Below, piece by piece: positions 23,197-34,278 of a DNA stretch of 64,000 bases. The notes beneath the pieces were generated by a model. It worked only from the letters and a program-made list of their open reading frames with translations, had not been told where the DNA came from and searched no databases. The DNA is from Diphasiastrum complanatum (taxonomy: Eukaryota > Streptophyta > Lycopodiopsida > Lycopodiales > Lycopodiaceae), in contig CM055098.1 in NCBI GenBank assembly GCA_029204225.1, positions 20,805,097 through 20,869,096 of the forward strand. Direction: 5' to 3'. Numbering within the stretch: the stretch's first letter is position 1; the number at the start of each line of letters is the position of its first letter. A program made the translations under genes and the position numbers.

Positions 23197-23412
23197 TTGT
23201 TGTTATCCATCAGGAATAAAAATTTATTTGCTCTCATGTGCTTGGTGGAATAGATATGTGCCTATACGATATTTGAAATTCAGATGGATTTGAAATATTT
23301 AGGGATCTTTTGGTAGGAATGGAAATTCTTCGTACCGATTTTGTTATACCATTGGACATCTATTGGTGTATTACTTCAGTTGTTTTAGATTCTTAAGGTT
23401 TCCTTTTGTTTT
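22813..23412 (+). repeat. Element B 3' LTR (approximate end)
   Basis: Begins TGTGAGAAATTGTCAAC right after the polypurine tract and resembles the start of the D LTR (TGTGAAAATTGTCAAC). A TATAAATA box lies near 23,095, followed by a long CT repeat. The right end is not defined by a second copy; gypsy homology begins at about 23,413. Confidence 0.6.
23129..23193. repeat. (CT)n microsatellite
   Basis: About 32 CT dinucleotides, about 30 bp downstream of a TATA-like box inside the probable element B LTR. Confidence 0.95.
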
Positions 23413-23575
23413 TAATGAATACACTTGGGTTATTTCAACAATATATGAACTATATTTCTCGTCCATACTTGGGTCAATGCCTAGTAGTATTCTTAGACGA
23501 TATTGTCATCTACAGTGAATTACTTAAAGAACGTAAGGGAATTCGAAGGATTGAAGTAGCTTTTGGAATTGGTTG
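23413..23575 (+). pseudogene. Ty3/gypsy reverse transcriptase scrap
   Basis: One open + frame reads LMNTLGLFQQYMNYI, then CLVVFLDDIVIYSELLKE, the gypsy RT active site (FLDD) with typical flanks, and then a stop. It begins abruptly at the end of the B LTR. It is far too short to work. Confidence 0.72.
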
Positions 23576-24480
23576 AAGATCATATCCTATATATTGGGGT
23601 ATAGGATAACCAGATAATCTTTTTGATTTTCTGGTGAACAAATCTAGAAGCGAAGGACTTCTTGGAGGGGAATTTGATGGTATGGGACATTAGTGATTCC
23701 AAAGGAAAATTCTTGTGCAAGAGTGATCTATAGACCATTGGTTAGTAATGGCAATACTAACAGAAGAATCCATGGGTTAATTGTTTCAGGGTATTTTGGG
23801 AAATTATGAGTTATTGATCCGGATCCCTAATGGTATCTCATAATTTACAAATCGGAAACCCTTAAAGCTATTTCTCACCTTTTAAAAGACCTTTACTTCT
23901 TTTGAATTTCTCAAATATGGACATCAAATTAAATTCATATGTTTCTTTTAGCATGAAAATTGCTTCTTTTCTGAAGGACTGTTATCTATATACGAACTAC
24001 TACTTGTATGATTAAGGCTTGTCGTTTGAAATGTTCCAGGATAATTGTATTTCAATTTCTTAAATTCGGATTGTCTCTTATGCATAGATAGATCTCAAAT
24101 GGATGATAATTACTGTCACTTGTGTTGAAAATGTTTGGAAGAAAAGTCCTATATATAATAGAGTAAATCCCATTTGGAAGGCACTTATTATTGACTTTTC
24201 ATGGTTCAGATATTTTCATGTATCATCTCTCTAACTAATTTTTATAAGAAATTTGAAAAGTTGGTGAGTAAATAGCCAAAGTGATGTGATAACAGGTTAG
24301 ACTGGTCGCGTAGGATGTATACCAAATAATGGTTTAGTGGATGACGCTAGGTTTCCGATTGATATCGCCTTCAATAGAACGAATTGGAATTTTGGGTTTT
24401 TTATTTTATATTTTATGTTAACAATTTTTTTTTTTTTTGAATATATATGTGTACCTCCTCGAGTACTCTTGTGGCTGACG
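23576..24480. other. Decayed spacer, probably gypsy-derived
   Basis: No continuous frame. A few phrases after the RT scrap suggest decayed gypsy sequence but are too weak to call. A poly-T run lies at 24,427-24,439. Confidence 0.35.
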
Positions 24481-24481
24481 A

Positions 24482-24940
24482 GAATCAGGAAATGACTCGC
24501 AGAGACAGGGGAATGACTCGCACAGACTGAAAAATGACTCGTTCAAAGAAATTTACGACTCGCACAGGCGTGTTCAGTGCAAGGGTGGGAGATGACTCGT
24601 ACTCGCAGATGACTCGTACAGAAGATGACTTGCAAAAAAATGGCTCGCAGATGACTCGTGCAAGGGTGGGAGATGACTCATACTCGCAAATGACTCGTAT
24701 AGAAGATGACTCGCAGATGACTCGTGCAAGGGTGGGAGATGACTCGTACAGAAGATCACTCACAAAAAAATGACTCGCAGATGACTCGTACAGAAGATGA
24801 CTCGCAGATGACTCGTGCAAGGGTGAGAGATGACTCGTACTCGAAAATGACTCGTATAGAAAATGACTCGGAAAAAAAATGACTCGTGCAAGGGTGGGAG
24901 ATGACTCGTACTCGCAGATGACTCATACACGACTCGGAAG
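24482..24940. repeat. Complex tandem array built on ATGACTCG
   Basis: The octamer ATGACTCG and close variants recur with spacings of about 12-25 bp, giving about 21 copies of TGACTC. A longer phrase (TCGTGCAAGGGTGGGAG and neighbours) recurs about five times, giving a higher-order period of roughly 70-90 bp. All overlapping open frames on both strands are products of the repeat. Confidence 0.88.
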
Positions 24941-26205
24941 GTGACAAACGAACTGTAAACGACTATGAACACTAATGAAAAACGTGTAATAAAAAATCAG
25001 TCGGAAACCCACTGAAAATGACCGAAAAAATGGCTAGAAACGGCTCAAATACGGATGACCAAACCCTCTAAAATTGGAAAAACAGCCGGAAAACTATGCA
25101 CAAAACCGATGAAGTATGGAAAAACAGCCGGGAAAATGTCTATGAAAACCGCTGAAAATGTCTAAAAATGTCGATGAACACCACTTAAGTGCACAGGGCT
25201 GAGGGAGGATGCAAGCATGAAGACACTGTGAAAAGATTACAATAAGTGCTATAGATGCAAGTATGCATGAAGCATCTAACAAACTAAACCAGGCTGAAAA
25301 ACGCAGATGTAAGCGATCATTCAAAAACAAACAGATGAATAAAATTGAAAGCTAGCTGTGCAGAAAGCAGCTTAACCTCTTCTGTCCACATTACACTCAT
25401 CTCAATCAGCAAAGGAATCTGTAAACGTGTGGCTATGGTAAGCTGCAGACAAGACCCTTGCTAGATGAGTGAAAACGAGCTACAGATGCAAATCGTTGAG
25501 GAGAGGGAACCCTGCTTTTTGTTTCAGGAGTTTACGATGTTGGATTTGCAGGTGTTACTGCAATACGAAGTCGTCTGGCTCTTCAGAAGGTGTGAAGCCC
25601 TGCAGCTATAGATCGGAGTTACAGGCAGTTTGTAAGGAGCTTTTCAACTGATTGTGATTGCCATCCCTGCTTTGGCTGTTGGGAGCCTCAGGCTTTTTAG
25701 CGAGAGTTGAAGGACGATTAGTTCCAGCAAGGGGTGCTCGTGAGACAACAGAGTCGTTGAAGTCGTGAGGGCTTTTGATGGCTGCAAAATCGCTGGTGGT
25801 TGCTCAAAACCTGCTGATTGATGCGCTCCCTATCTGATAAACCTGAGGAAACCTTCAGATAAACACCTGGGTTGCTTTGAAAAGATTGTGTTGAATTCCG
25901 CTCCTTCGCGTGGTTGGATGGGTATCGTGCTCTTTGTTCGAAGGAAACGCGAGCGAGGCAAAACGGGTGGCTTCACCAAAACGTGCAGGCTGCAGGCGAA
26001 ACACACCAGCTCACTCTTGAAAAACGTGGTACAGACGCGTGAAAGCCTGCCTTGAATCCCTGCAAAAAACATGCACATAAACCTTCTCCTTCAGAATGGC
26101 TCTATGCAGATGCTCTCCTTCAGAACATGGCTCTATGATGTGCGTTCCAAGAGCCCGTGGATCCCTGAGAAGACAGCTTGCCTCCAAAAACACCAGCCCC
26201 CTACA
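24941..26205. other. Spacer with short repeats, no gene seen
   Basis: GAAAAACAGCCGG occurs twice (near 25,077 and 25,117), embedded in a run of short AAAATG/ACCG phrases. At 26,090-26,136 a phrase about CTTCAGAA-TGGCTCTATG is duplicated. Composition is more GC-rich than around it. It could be the interior of a non-autonomous LTR element, but no protein homology is visible. Confidence 0.35.
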
Positions 26206-26332
26206 GATGCGCCCCCTGCAATCCTCAGAAACGCGGCTGATCGAGCTGATGCGCCCCCTGCAATCCTCAGAAACGCGGCTTGATCGAGCTGATGCGCCCC
26301 CTGTAATCCTCAGAAACGCGGCTGATCGAGCT
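26206..26332. repeat. Three-copy 42-43 bp tandem repeat
   Basis: Units start at 26,206, 26,248 and 26,291, each beginning GATGCGCCCCCTG and ending GCGGCTGATCGAGCT, with one inserted base and one substitution between copies. Confidence 0.92.
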
Positions 26333-28502
26333 GGGGGCAAACGTAACTGTGGTGTGCTGGGAAAAACAGCAGATGGCAACGAATGCATGCCTCTCTTAAG
26401 AAAAAATGAGTCTCCTTAACCCCTCTATGAACATAAAACCTTAAACACTCTCTATATGCATAAACCCGATATGAGGCGTTTTGAAGGAAAAACAAGCAAG
26501 AAATGATGCTAAACAAAAAGCAAAAAGCAATAGGAGTAAGCAACACAAAGAGAGCAACAAGCAAGAAAAGAAAAGCAACAAGTAAAAAACACCAAGCAAG
26601 AAATAGCTTGAAAACCAAAAGAGTAGTAGAGAAAGCAAAAAATAGAGCGGCAACGGCACCAATGTTGGCTTTTCGTATCCCTCAACTCTGGCTATGGCTC
26701 CAACTAACGAGTGCTATGGCGGACTCCCAACTAGAACACGACTAGGCATTGTGGCTTTCCCAACCAATGGCTATGGCTTCCAACTAACCGAGAGATTGAA
26801 GAATGAGAAGATCTACAGTGAGTGGGTGAGTATTTCGGGCAAGATCCACTCTTCTCTCGTTTCTCTACTTAGGAACTAACTCAAATGACGGCTTAACCTA
26901 AAAGATAAAACTCTAAACTAAATCTTATCCTCTAAGGCTTACCCTACTAGAGAATGGAGGGCCTAGATTAACTTAACTTGTTGCCAAATGAATAATATAC
27001 AATACAATGTGAAGTAACACAGTATACGAAACCACACAAGGGAGAACACTCAGAGAGAAAGATAAGCATGTATTACAAATGAGGTTCTTTTTTTAAATGG
27101 ACTCTTCCACTCCTATATATACTTGGAGTGGTGGTCACTTACAAAAAGGCATTATGAGACTAAATTAACTTTGAATCATATTGGTGCCATGGGACAAACC
27201 CCCAATGGACCATAAACAACTGAACTAACTTAAATTGAACTTATTCAGACTAGTTTAAGTTTCAATCTTCTAGACTTAGGCTTAGAACTAAACAACTTTA
27301 GGTCCTTACAACATGGCACAAAGGCCTAAACTTGACTGATCCAGTTCTAGGCTTAAGTCTGTATCTTTTTCAAGATGGCTCGAATATTCATAGAATATCA
27401 GCCTACATTCATACCAAGAAGCATTATTATCTACAAGGAATTGTGGACAAATTTTAGACTATGATTAAATTGGAATTTCTTCAGTTTTTGGACATGGTCT
27501 ATGAATAAAGAGTTGATTCACCTAGGGATTCGTGCGATTACATGAAGTTGACAACTTTATGAGAAGATTCATAGCTTAGTGTATCTTTGGATTCCAAGTT
27601 AGTACTCATGTGTAGAGGCAAGCAATAGAAGAATTGTTGCATCTTTGAGTATATATTTTAGATGGAAAGATCTGACTAAGGAATAATTCCATGTCTTCCG
27701 TTTCTCATTCTGAGGACAGAACCTATTTAAGGGGTTCATAATTAACTATTTCATAATTCTAACATTCACATAAGGCACAAGGAAGAGGCAACTCAATCTC
27801 TTGATTACTCAAATAGTAAAATTGGAGAACATGGACTACAAAAGAAATCCCTTGTGTAGTTGGGTCTCAAAAGGTGGTTTTATAAAATTCTTATCAATCC
27901 ATTTCATTCAATTCCCTAGTTGTGCTTCATGGCACATTCGATCATAATTAACTATTTCATTATTCTAACACCTCTTGGCGTTTATAAATGCAAGATGCTT
28001 TGCACAAGTACATGTATACCATTATGTAGTGTCTAACTTATTGAAGATCCTCTTTATTTATCGTCACATTGTGTGCATTGGGCAGTTCTATGTGGCTCTA
28101 TAAATGTCCAACAATCATCATATACATGTCCATGTTGTATCAATTTCTTAGTTGTAAATATGGTTGTTTTTATATCTCATTTTGTCTCTTATATTTGGGT
28201 TAGAAAGATATATCCGAATAATGTTTTTGACTATTATGGTTGTTTTTGTCTGAAAATAGCCTTCGACACCATTGGCTAATCTATCATTGATGTTTAGGTT
28301 TGAAGCACATAACTCAATCAACATACCATGCTTAACTCATAATTGTTGGTAAGCAAGTTGTATTTTTGAAATGGTTAGGAATTTTTAGATTCTTTTGGCA
28401 AAAAATATAAAAGGAGACAATCACTTGTAAGATGTGTTATGTTTTCGTTGGTTGTTGCAGGGTGTCGCCATTGTGCTTTGCTTTGTCAAAATTTGTGTAA
28501 AA
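26333..28502. other. Non-coding region with a possible - strand primer site and LTR
   Basis: An A-rich stretch (26,490-26,640) is followed on the - strand by TGGTGCCGTTGCCG (complement of about 26,648-26,661), which resembles the primer site of some plant gypsy elements. The sequence to its right starts TGTTGG, and two related phrases ending TTCTAACA lie near 27,767 and 27,970, so an LTR may occupy about 26,664-27,971. Both the primer site and the LTR are tentative. No gene is seen. Confidence 0.3.
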
Positions 28503-29157
28503 TGTGAAAAATACAGATCCTAAGTGGATCTAAACTCCAAGATCATTGGCTTGAATGCTTGCACTCCAAACTACATAAGCTAGGAATTGGCAACACATTC
28601 TATGCTACCTAGAATGCAAAGAACTTGATCAAAAAGCATTTATCACAAATGGAAACTTCCATAAACATCAAGTGCGGCCCAAAATAGCATTATACAGTCC
28701 ATAATACATCAGCCTATCACTTTTGGAAAGCACCTAAGATCATACACAATAGCTTGAAGACAATACACACAACAATGCTCTCAATGGAGGAAGAAACAAT
28801 GACAATGATCTATTGATCTCAATGAAGCATACAAAAGGTTTCTCCAACCTGTTTTCCACGACTTCCCTACTATTTATGGATGAGGAAGATGACTCTCTCT
28901 CCTCTCTCTAGAAGGTACTTGACCCTAGATATTCCCTATATAGGAAAAATAGCTAAAAATGGCTTATATGACCAAAATACATCAAAATGGTCTCATTTTG
29001 AAGGGTATGAAGTTTGACACTTCATCATACTGAAAAAATACAGTAAATAAAAACATTGTGGCCTGGTTCACACGTGTGAAACTCCAGAACCAAAACTATT
29101 TACAATTTTAGCCAATTTAGGCCTCAAACTAGCTAGGAAATGTTGACAATTTTCACA
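28503..29157 (-). repeat. Element D 3' LTR (655 bp)
   Basis: The left LTR copy, downstream in element sense. It carries a CTATATAG box (28,936-28,943) and, about 130 bp upstream of that in element sense, the palindrome TTCACACGTGTGAA with a CACGTG G-box core (near 29,070). The stop codon of the gag-pol frame falls inside it. Confidence 0.95.
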
Positions 29158-32100
29158 CTCCCTCTTCAACATTGGATGCTAGTTTCAACATAGTCTTTGA
29201 GCACATTCCAAGATTAGATCTATGCATTAAATATAGGTCCTTTCCCAATGGTTTGGTGAAGATATCAGCCACACACTCCTTTGAAGAGACATGTTGAAGC
29301 TCCACCTCTTTGGCAATGACTTGATCTCTCACAAAATGGTGAGCAATCTCAATGTGCTTGCTCCTTGCATGAAAAACAGGATTGCTTGCCAAGCTTTGGG
29401 CTGAAAGGTTATCACAAAGTATGATTGGAGTCTTCTCTGGTTCCAGCAAGTGAAGATCCAATAACATCCTCTTGATCCAAAGAATCTCCTTGGTGCATGT
29501 TGTTAATGCCTTGTACTCGGCTTCGGTGGAAGATAGAGAGATAGTTGGTTGCTTCTTTGATAGCCATGAGACCACTCCATCTCCAAGATAGATTGCAAAG
29601 GCACTTGTTGACTTCCTATCCATTTGATCACCTGCAAAATCTGAATCTGAAAATCCACAAAGGTTAGGTGTAGTACCTCCATACAAGATGCCAAAATCTC
29701 TAGATCCCGAGATGTATCTAAGTACTCTCTTTCCTAGCTTCCAATGAGCCTCACTAGGATCTTGCATAAATTGACTTAGTTTACCAACCACAAAGCTTAG
29801 ATCAGGTCTTGTGATGGTTAACCATATAAGAGATCCTATTAGCTTTCTATAGAGAGTAATGTCCTTGAAGGATCTTTCATTACTTCTTGTAGTTAGCTTT
29901 ACATTTGATTCCATAGGAGTAGAAACAACTTTACAATCTTCCATATGAAACCTTTTTAGAATAGAGTTAACATACTTTTCTTGACATATGAATGTAGATT
30001 TAGAAGTTCTAATAATCTCTATTCCTAAGATATAATGAAGTTTACCAAGATCTTGAATTTCAAACTCTCTTTTGAGTGCCATCTTGATTTCATCTATATC
30101 TAGATTGTTACCACCACTTAAGATAATGTCATCAACATAGATCAAAAGTAAAGTGATATCATTTTCATTCAATCTAAAGTAGAGAGAATGATCATACTCA
30201 CTCATAACAAAGTTTTGAGAAAGTAAGAAGGAATTGAGCTTAGCATACCAACTCCTTGGTGCTTGCTTTAGCCCATACAAACTCTTTTGGAGATAGCACA
30301 CATGATTAGGCTCATCATGTGAAACATAGCCCTCGGGTTGCTCCATGTAAATATCTTCTTCAAGATCACCATTCAAGAAGGCATTAGTAACATCCATTTG
30401 CCACATATCCCAATCATAAAGAGTTGCAAGAGAGATTAGGATTCGAATAGTTACCATCTTTGCCACGGGTGCAAAGGTCTCATCATAGTCAATACCATAT
30501 TCTTGAGCATACCCCTTTGCCACCAACCTTGCCTTGTACTTGTTGATTGATCCATCTTGATTTGTCTTGATCTTGAAGATCCACTTACAACCAATTGCCT
30601 TCTTGTCCTTGGGAAGCTTTACCAACCTCCATGTGTTGCTTTTGATGAGTGCTTGATGCTCATGATCCATGGCTTGGATCCATTCCTTCTTTTGAATTGC
30701 TTCACCTACACAAGTTGGTTCATCAAAAGAGGTAAAAAAAGCAAAGTTAGAGTTGTCCACCACTTGCTTTCCTTTTTCATCATAGGTTAGCCTTGATGGC
30801 TTAGCCCTTTGCCTTTGAGTCTTCCTTGAAGTTTGCTTTGGAGTGGCATCTCCATCTTCATCCAAGACATCTTGCACATCATGATGATTAGTAGGCACAT
30901 CAACATCAACATCAACAACATTGGAAACATTCTCTTCATGAAAGATGACATCCCTACTTATGACAACTTTCTTTGTAGAAGGAATGTACACTTTGTAAGC
31001 CTTGCTTACTTCACTATAGCCAACAAACACACCCTTCTTTGATGAAGGATCTTCTTTAGTTCTATCATCAAGTGTGATATTGACAAAACATGTACATCCA
31101 AAGATCCTACAATGCTTGACACTCGGCCTTCTACCATAAAGAACCTCATGAGGAGTTTTACCATCCAAGGAAGCACTTGTCCATCTATTACATAGATAGT
31201 TAGCACATGCTAAAGCTTCCCCCCAAAAAGACTTAGCAAGATTAGCATGTAGTCTCATTGCCTTGGCACATTCACAAAGGGTTCTATTCTTCCTCTCGGC
31301 CACTCCATTCTGTTGTGGAGTCCTAGGACTAGACATCTCCCTCTTAATCCCATGTGCTATACAAAAGTCTTTGAACCTATTTGAGGTGTATTCCCCTCCA
31401 TTATCAGATCTTAAGCATTTGATCTTTGTATTGAATTGGTTTTCCATTTCATTCTTGAACTTGACAAATGCAGCAAACACTTCATCCTTACTTTTAAGAA
31501 GATAGATCCAAGTATACCTACTAAAGTCATCAATGAAAGTTGCATACATCTTTGCCCCACCATTGCTAGTTGTACTAGAAGAATGAATATCAGAATGCAC
31601 AAGTTGAAAAGCTTCTTTAGATCTAGAAGTAGATCTAGAATAAGCAAGTCTATGAGATTTGGACAAGGCACAATGTTCACAAACACTATTGTTTGCAACA
31701 AGACTTTTAGGGAGACCAAGAACAAGCTCTTTCTTTGCCATTACCTCCAAAGATTTGAAGTTGGGATGGCCCAACCTCTTGTGCCAAACTTCTTGGTTTG
31801 TCAATTGCTCCCTAGCCATACATCCTTCATGATTAGAGATCACACATGCATCAAGCTTGAAAAGTTTACCATGCCTCCTACCTTGAGCAATCAAGGATCC
31901 ACATTTACTTATCAAACATGCATCTCCAATGAACTCCACATCAAGTCCTTTGTCAATCATTTGACTTACACTAAGCAAATTCTTAGTGATTGAAGGAATG
32001 TACAAGACATTTTCAAGATTTGCTTTCCTATTTGTTGAAAGGGAAATAGGAATAGTGCCTATGCCTTTGATGTCACATTGACCATCATTTGCAGTGTAGA

Positions 32101-33106
32101 TGATGTTACTTTCTCCCTCATAAGACAATAAGGATGTAAAGTATTCCTTATGTCTTGTCATGTGAGATGAGGCTCCACTATCAATCCACCAAGGATCATT
32201 ATCATCTATGTTGGCTAACAAACTTGAAGTCATAACAAGTGATTCACATGTGTTATGTTCTTCCTCATCTATTGTAAGATTTCCTTGCCTCTCTCCTTGC
32301 TCTCTTTTCTTCTTATAACATTCATTTGCAAAATGTCCTTTTATCCCACAATAAAAGCACTTGAACTTTGACTTATTGTTCTTAGTAGAAGAGGAAGAGG
32401 AAGAGTGATCATCATGATCAAAGTTACCACCTTTGGACCATTTCCCTTTGCCTTTACCTTTGCCCTTGAATTTGCCTTTTGTGAAGAAAGCCTCTTCACC
32501 TCCACCTTGCAAGGATGCACCATCAAGCTTTGATTGCAACCTATGTTCTTCAGCCAATAAGATTTCTTGCAAGTCAACCACACTTGGCAAGACTCTTTGA
32601 ATGGCAAAACTTTGCACAAGGTTAGCATGTTCATTTAGCAAACCATTCAACATAACTTGGACTATTTCACCATCTTTTATGTTCTCATCAATGCATGCTA
32701 AATCATCACTTAGGGACTTAACTCTCAAGATAAATGCATGAGCACTTTCACCCTCTCTTTGCCTACTAGAAAATATTTGTCTCCTTAGGGTCAATACCCT
32801 AGATGTGGACTTTGATTCAAAGAGCTTCTTTAAGGCATTCCATGCCTCACTTGCACTTTGACACTTTCCAACTTCCTTGAGAAGTTCATTTGTAACATTC
32901 ATTTTAATGATATGAAGAGCCCTTTTGGCCTTCTTATCAAACCTTTGTTGCTCTTGAAGTGTGAGAGGTCTCTCTTCAATTTCTGCAACTATGTCCATGA
33001 GTTCATTCAACTCAAGTAAGGACTCCATCCTCACTTTCCAAGTAGAGTAGTTTGATGAACTCAACCTTTCACTAGACTCTAGCATGATCCCACCATTGGA
33101 AGCCAT
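29153..33106 (-). CDS. Copia gag-pol polyprotein (element D), 1,317 aa, intact
   Basis: One open frame encodes everything needed for copia replication in cytoplasmic particles and integration. Gag (UBN2 type, about residues 15-200) has WKVRMESLL and AHAFILRVKSLSD. The CCHC knuckle is C250, C253, H258, C263. The protease motif is WWIDSGASSH with D309. The integrase has zinc ligands H442, H447, C476 and C479, and a DDE triad at D506 (HSDIH), D568 (SDNGG) and E604 (AERKNR). The RT has D905 in QMDVTNAFLNG and YVDD at 990-993. RNase H has FSDSDFAGD, SSTEAEYKAL and LCDNLSA. The start ATG gives MASNGGIMLE, matching the gag start of element E. No stop, frameshift or missing catalytic residue is seen. 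Gag and pol share one frame, so any excess of Gag must come from other controls. Confidence 0.97.
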   Translation of the reverse strand: MASNGGIMLESSERLSSSNYSTWKVRMESLLELNELMDIVAEIEERPLTLQEQQRFDKKAKRALHIIKMNVTNELLKEVGKCQSASEAWNALKKLFESKSTSRVLTLRRQIFSSRQREGESAHAFILRVKSLSDDLACIDENIKDGEIVQVMLNGLLNEHANLVQSFAIQRVLPSVVDLQEILLAEEHRLQSKLDGASLQGGGEEAFFTKGKFKGKGKGKGKWSKGGNFDHDDHSSSSSSTKNNKSKFKCFYCGIKGHFANECYKKKREQGERQGNLTIDEEEHNTCESLVMTSSLLANIDDNDPWWIDSGASSHMTRHKEYFTSLLSYEGESNIIYTANDGQCDIKGIGTIPISLSTNRKANLENVLYIPSITKNLLSVSQMIDKGLDVEFIGDACLISKCGSLIAQGRRHGKLFKLDACVISNHEGCMAREQLTNQEVWHKRLGHPNFKSLEVMAKKELVLGLPKSLVANNSVCEHCALSKSHRLAYSRSTSRSKEAFQLVHSDIHSSSTTSNGGAKMYATFIDDFSRYTWIYLLKSKDEVFAAFVKFKNEMENQFNTKIKCLRSDNGGEYTSNRFKDFCIAHGIKREMSSPRTPQQNGVAERKNRTLCECAKAMRLHANLAKSFWGEALACANYLCNRWTSASLDGKTPHEVLYGRRPSVKHCRIFGCTCFVNITLDDRTKEDPSSKKGVFVGYSEVSKAYKVYIPSTKKVVISRDVIFHEENVSNVVDVDVDVPTNHHDVQDVLDEDGDATPKQTSRKTQRQRAKPSRLTYDEKGKQVVDNSNFAFFTSFDEPTCVGEAIQKKEWIQAMDHEHQALIKSNTWRLVKLPKDKKAIGCKWIFKIKTNQDGSINKYKARLVAKGYAQEYGIDYDETFAPVAKMVTIRILISLATLYDWDMWQMDVTNAFLNGDLEEDIYMEQPEGYVSHDEPNHVCYLQKSLYGLKQAPRSWYAKLNSFLLSQNFVMSEYDHSLYFRLNENDITLLLIYVDDIILSGGNNLDIDEIKMALKREFEIQDLGKLHYILGIEIIRTSKSTFICQEKYVNSILKRFHMEDCKVVSTPMESNVKLTTRSNERSFKDITLYRKLIGSLIWLTITRPDLSFVVGKLSQFMQDPSEAHWKLGKRVLRYISGSRDFGILYGGTTPNLCGFSDSDFAGDQMDRKSTSAFAIYLGDGVVSWLSKKQPTISLSSTEAEYKALTTCTKEILWIKRMLLDLHLLEPEKTPIILCDNLSAQSLASNPVFHARSKHIEIAHHFVRDQVIAKEVELQHVSSKECVADIFTKPLGKDLYLMHRSNLGMCSKTMLKLASNVEEGV
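29158..29167 (-). promoter_or_regulatory. Element D polypurine tract
   Basis: The - strand reads GAAGAGGGAG directly before the 3' LTR start TGTGAAAA; it would prime plus-strand DNA synthesis. The gag-pol frame reads through it. Confidence 0.88.
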
Positions 33107-34266
33107 GATTCTAATGTTTCTTCAACTTTTAGGTTCTGTCCTAAAGCACTTAGCACTCACTTTTCTCTCAACAAATGATAGATAAAGAGATCTATGAAGA
33201 TTTAGGACCCTAAAACACTTCTATCTTGAACCTAGATGGTTTCCAAGCATAGAAAGGAAGATTGAAACACATGCAACACTTTGCACACACTAAGAATGGA
33301 TTACAAAATCAAACCAACCTGAACACACTCTTGCTTAAGCTCTCAAACTTTCCAGCAAGTGACCAAATCAAGTTATGGTGTGAAGAGTTACTTGCATTCT
33401 TAGAAAATACCCAAAACTAGGATGCCAAGATTACCTAGTAATGAACAAACTTGATCAACATATGATCAACACACTAAGATATTGATTCAACCTGTAAAAC
33501 CACATGTAAACCACACTTCTAAAAGTTTATAAACTCCAGCAAGTGATAAATACAAGATTTAGAGGTGAATGAATGAGCACACTTAGTGAATCACAAGACT
33601 AGCTTCACTATCTTGTCAAATCTTGGTGTTTAGATGTAGATCTAAGATCACTTCACATGAGAATGTTCCTCAACCTGTTAAGAACCTGAAAACACACTTG
33701 CATAATGGTTAACACCTTCCAGCAAATGCTCCAATCAAATTACATAAGGAGAGTTACTTACATGCTCAACAAAGTACACCAAAATTTATGCCAAAATTGA
33801 TGACAATCTTTACAATATGCTCTTCACAATGGAGCTTACAATATGTTCACCCAAAAAAGGGGATCTTTCATCCAAATGGGAGCTTTGCTCAGCCTTTAGG
33901 AGAATTACAACTCACTCAAAAGAGCATTTGTCATCCACTTAAGGAGAAGTTTCATCCACTTAAGGAGAGTGTTCATCCAAGAATGGAGATTGTCAACAAT
34001 AGGATTGAAAAGAACATTGTTAGTATTGAATATGCACAAGCCTCACAATCACAAATGATTAGGTGTTATGATCTGATCCAAAATAGTTTCTTTTCAGCCT
34101 CTGATCTTCAATAGACCTGAAATATGCTTTTGATCCACAAGTTCAACTCACAAAACAAAGGTTAGTAAGATTTGATCAACAAAGCAATGCAAAATCATGC
34201 TAGAACTTGATCAAACATCCAAATATCACCAAAAATGGAATACTTACTGTAAATAGAAGCCAACCA
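33107..34266 (-). other. Element D 5' leader with degenerate repeats
   Basis: About 1.16 kb between the primer site and gag. It contains about three degenerate copies of a unit of roughly 175-180 bp, starting near 33,315, 33,488 and 33,669, each with CAACCTG, CACACTT and CCAGCAA followed by an AAATCAA/ATACAAG-type stretch. CATCCACTTAAGGAGA is doubled near 33,940. No host gene is seen; the open + frame at 33,788-34,114 looks accidental. Confidence 0.6.
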
Positions 34267-34278
34267 GCTCTGATACCA
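34267..34278 (-). promoter_or_regulatory. Element D primer-binding site (tRNA-iMet)
   Basis: The - strand reads TGGTATCAGAGC, directly next to the 5' LTR. Confidence 0.95.

Noticed and set aside
23111-23293. Ser-Leu repeat open frame
   Set aside because: Direct product of the (CT)n microsatellite. The same holds for the Arg-Glu frame at 38,917-39,120.
24485-24972. Four overlapping open frames with repeated MTRARVGDDSY and ESSASHL phrases
   Set aside because: They are translations of the ATGACTCG tandem array in several frames and strands; no independent coding evidence.
26310-26662. Hydrophobic - strand frames resembling membrane proteins
   Set aside because: They come from an A-rich low-complexity stretch read in reverse (poly-Leu/Phe) and lack any family motif.
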